Positions 63,535 to 64,000 of a stretch of 64,000 bases of DNA are shown in pieces (position 1 is the first letter of the stretch; every line of letters starts with the position of its first letter). Source of the stretch: Ectocarpus siliculosus (taxonomy: Eukaryota > Sar > Phaeophyceae > Ectocarpales > Ectocarpaceae); assembly GCA_000310025.1 (NCBI GenBank), contig FN648459.1, positions 59,182 to 123,181 of the forward strand, written 5' to 3'. A program made the position numbers and the translations under genes. The notes beneath the pieces are model-generated. The model was given only the letters and a program-made list of their open reading frames with translations, did no database searches and had not been told where the DNA came from.

Positions 63535-64000
63535 GCGATCGACAATGGGCTGGCCGCGACCGTGGAGGGCGTGGCTTAGCCTTTGTGCTTGGAGCGTGGA
63601 GGGTTTGGAGCTCGCAGGGGTGGGGGGGGGGGAGAAGGGGTGTGGGAGGACGTGAGGATGGGGAAGGGGCTGTGCGGACTGGACTCGATCGGCAATGAGC
63701 TGGCCACGACCGTGGAGGGCCTGGCTTAGCCTTTGTGCTTGGAGCGTGGAGGGTTTGGAACTCGCAGGGGTGGGGGGGGGAGAGAAGGGGCGTGGGAGGA
63801 CGTGAGGATGGGGAAGGGGCTGTGCGGACTGGACTCGATCGACAATGAGCTGGCCGCGACCGTGGAGGGCCTGGCTTAGCCTTTGTGCTTGGAGCGTGGA
63901 GGGCTTGGAGCTTGGAGGCGTGGGGGGACGTAAGGATGGGGGGGGGCTGCGCGGACTGGACTCGATCGGCAATGAGCAATGAGCCGGCCGCGACCGTGGA
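63535..64000 (+). repeat. Tandem repeat, about 150-bp unit, running off the right edge
   Basis: CGACCGTGGAGGG recurs near 63557, 63707, 63857 and 63991 (period 150, 150, 134). Units contain GCTTAGCCTTTGTGCTTGGA and a G run of eight to ten. It starts within 20 bp of the Harbinger stop codon. The 224- and 242-codon minus frames are Pro/Ser-rich products of the repeat, not genes. Confidence 0.9.

Noticed and set aside
63244-63979. Pro/Ser-rich minus-strand ORFs of 224 and 242 codons
   Set aside because: They are translations of the 150-bp tandem array and the antisense of Harbinger exon 3.

Overview
This is nuclear DNA of a eukaryote. Short exons end at GT-AG junctions, many in matching phase, and introns run roughly 300-1900 bp. 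There are no bacterial operons. GC is near 50 percent, and remains of several eukaryotic transposon classes fill the window. The mix (short-LTR Ty1/copia, split-direct-repeat tyrosine-recombinase retroelement, PIF/Harbinger, Helitron, KDZ/Zisupton-like transposase) and the intron-rich style suit a brown alga or another photosynthetic stramenopile. That assignment is inference; no marker gene proves it.

Layout. 1-24.9 kb is dominated by a repeated multi-exon gene family that I do not recognise. A tail exon of one copy lies at the left edge (42-212, +). A better preserved copy reads on the minus strand (10142 to 3570). A decayed copy reads on the plus strand (18498 to 23001) and carries a 1-nt deletion in its fourth exon. 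The tail exon and about 1.9 kb of following non-coding DNA are near-identical at 1-1888 and 22791-24857. Between these copies lie a Helitron N-terminal fragment, an orphan exon with one stop, a lysine-rich exon, microsatellites, a TA-flanked MITE and an orphan 347-codon ORF.

24.9-30.3 kb holds a single orphan exon (minus), a decayed Helitron/Pif1 helicase end, a truncated minus-strand copia 3' end, an array of palindromic ACGT-core motifs, a CT microsatellite, a second MITE and another orphan exon (plus).

31-48.3 kb is a plus-strand cluster: an OTU-type cysteine protease reading frame, a cysteine-rich zinc-binding-like protein, then a long decayed gene whose last exon matches the C-terminal pattern of KDZ (Kyakuja-Dileera-Zisupton) transposases. 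One of its exons is split by a complete, very young Ty1/copia element (40602-47408; identical 191-bp LTRs, 5-bp target duplication GAAGA). The copia pol frame has one UAG between integrase and reverse transcriptase and an HVDN motif where YVDD is expected.

48.3-64 kb holds an orphan C-terminal exon, a third MITE, a second palindromic array containing a 164-bp assembly gap, an internally deleted minus-strand copia (5' LTR, duplicated gag zinc-knuckle module, mutated protease, no integrase or RT), a DIRS/Ngaro-like remnant with A-YR-B-A-B repeats, a frameshifted PIF/Harbinger transposase interrupted by a dispersed repeat also seen at 11-12 kb, and a 150-bp tandem repeat running off the right edge. 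Nearly every recognisable coding sequence is mobile-element derived; the least explained material is the repeated multi-exon family at the left.
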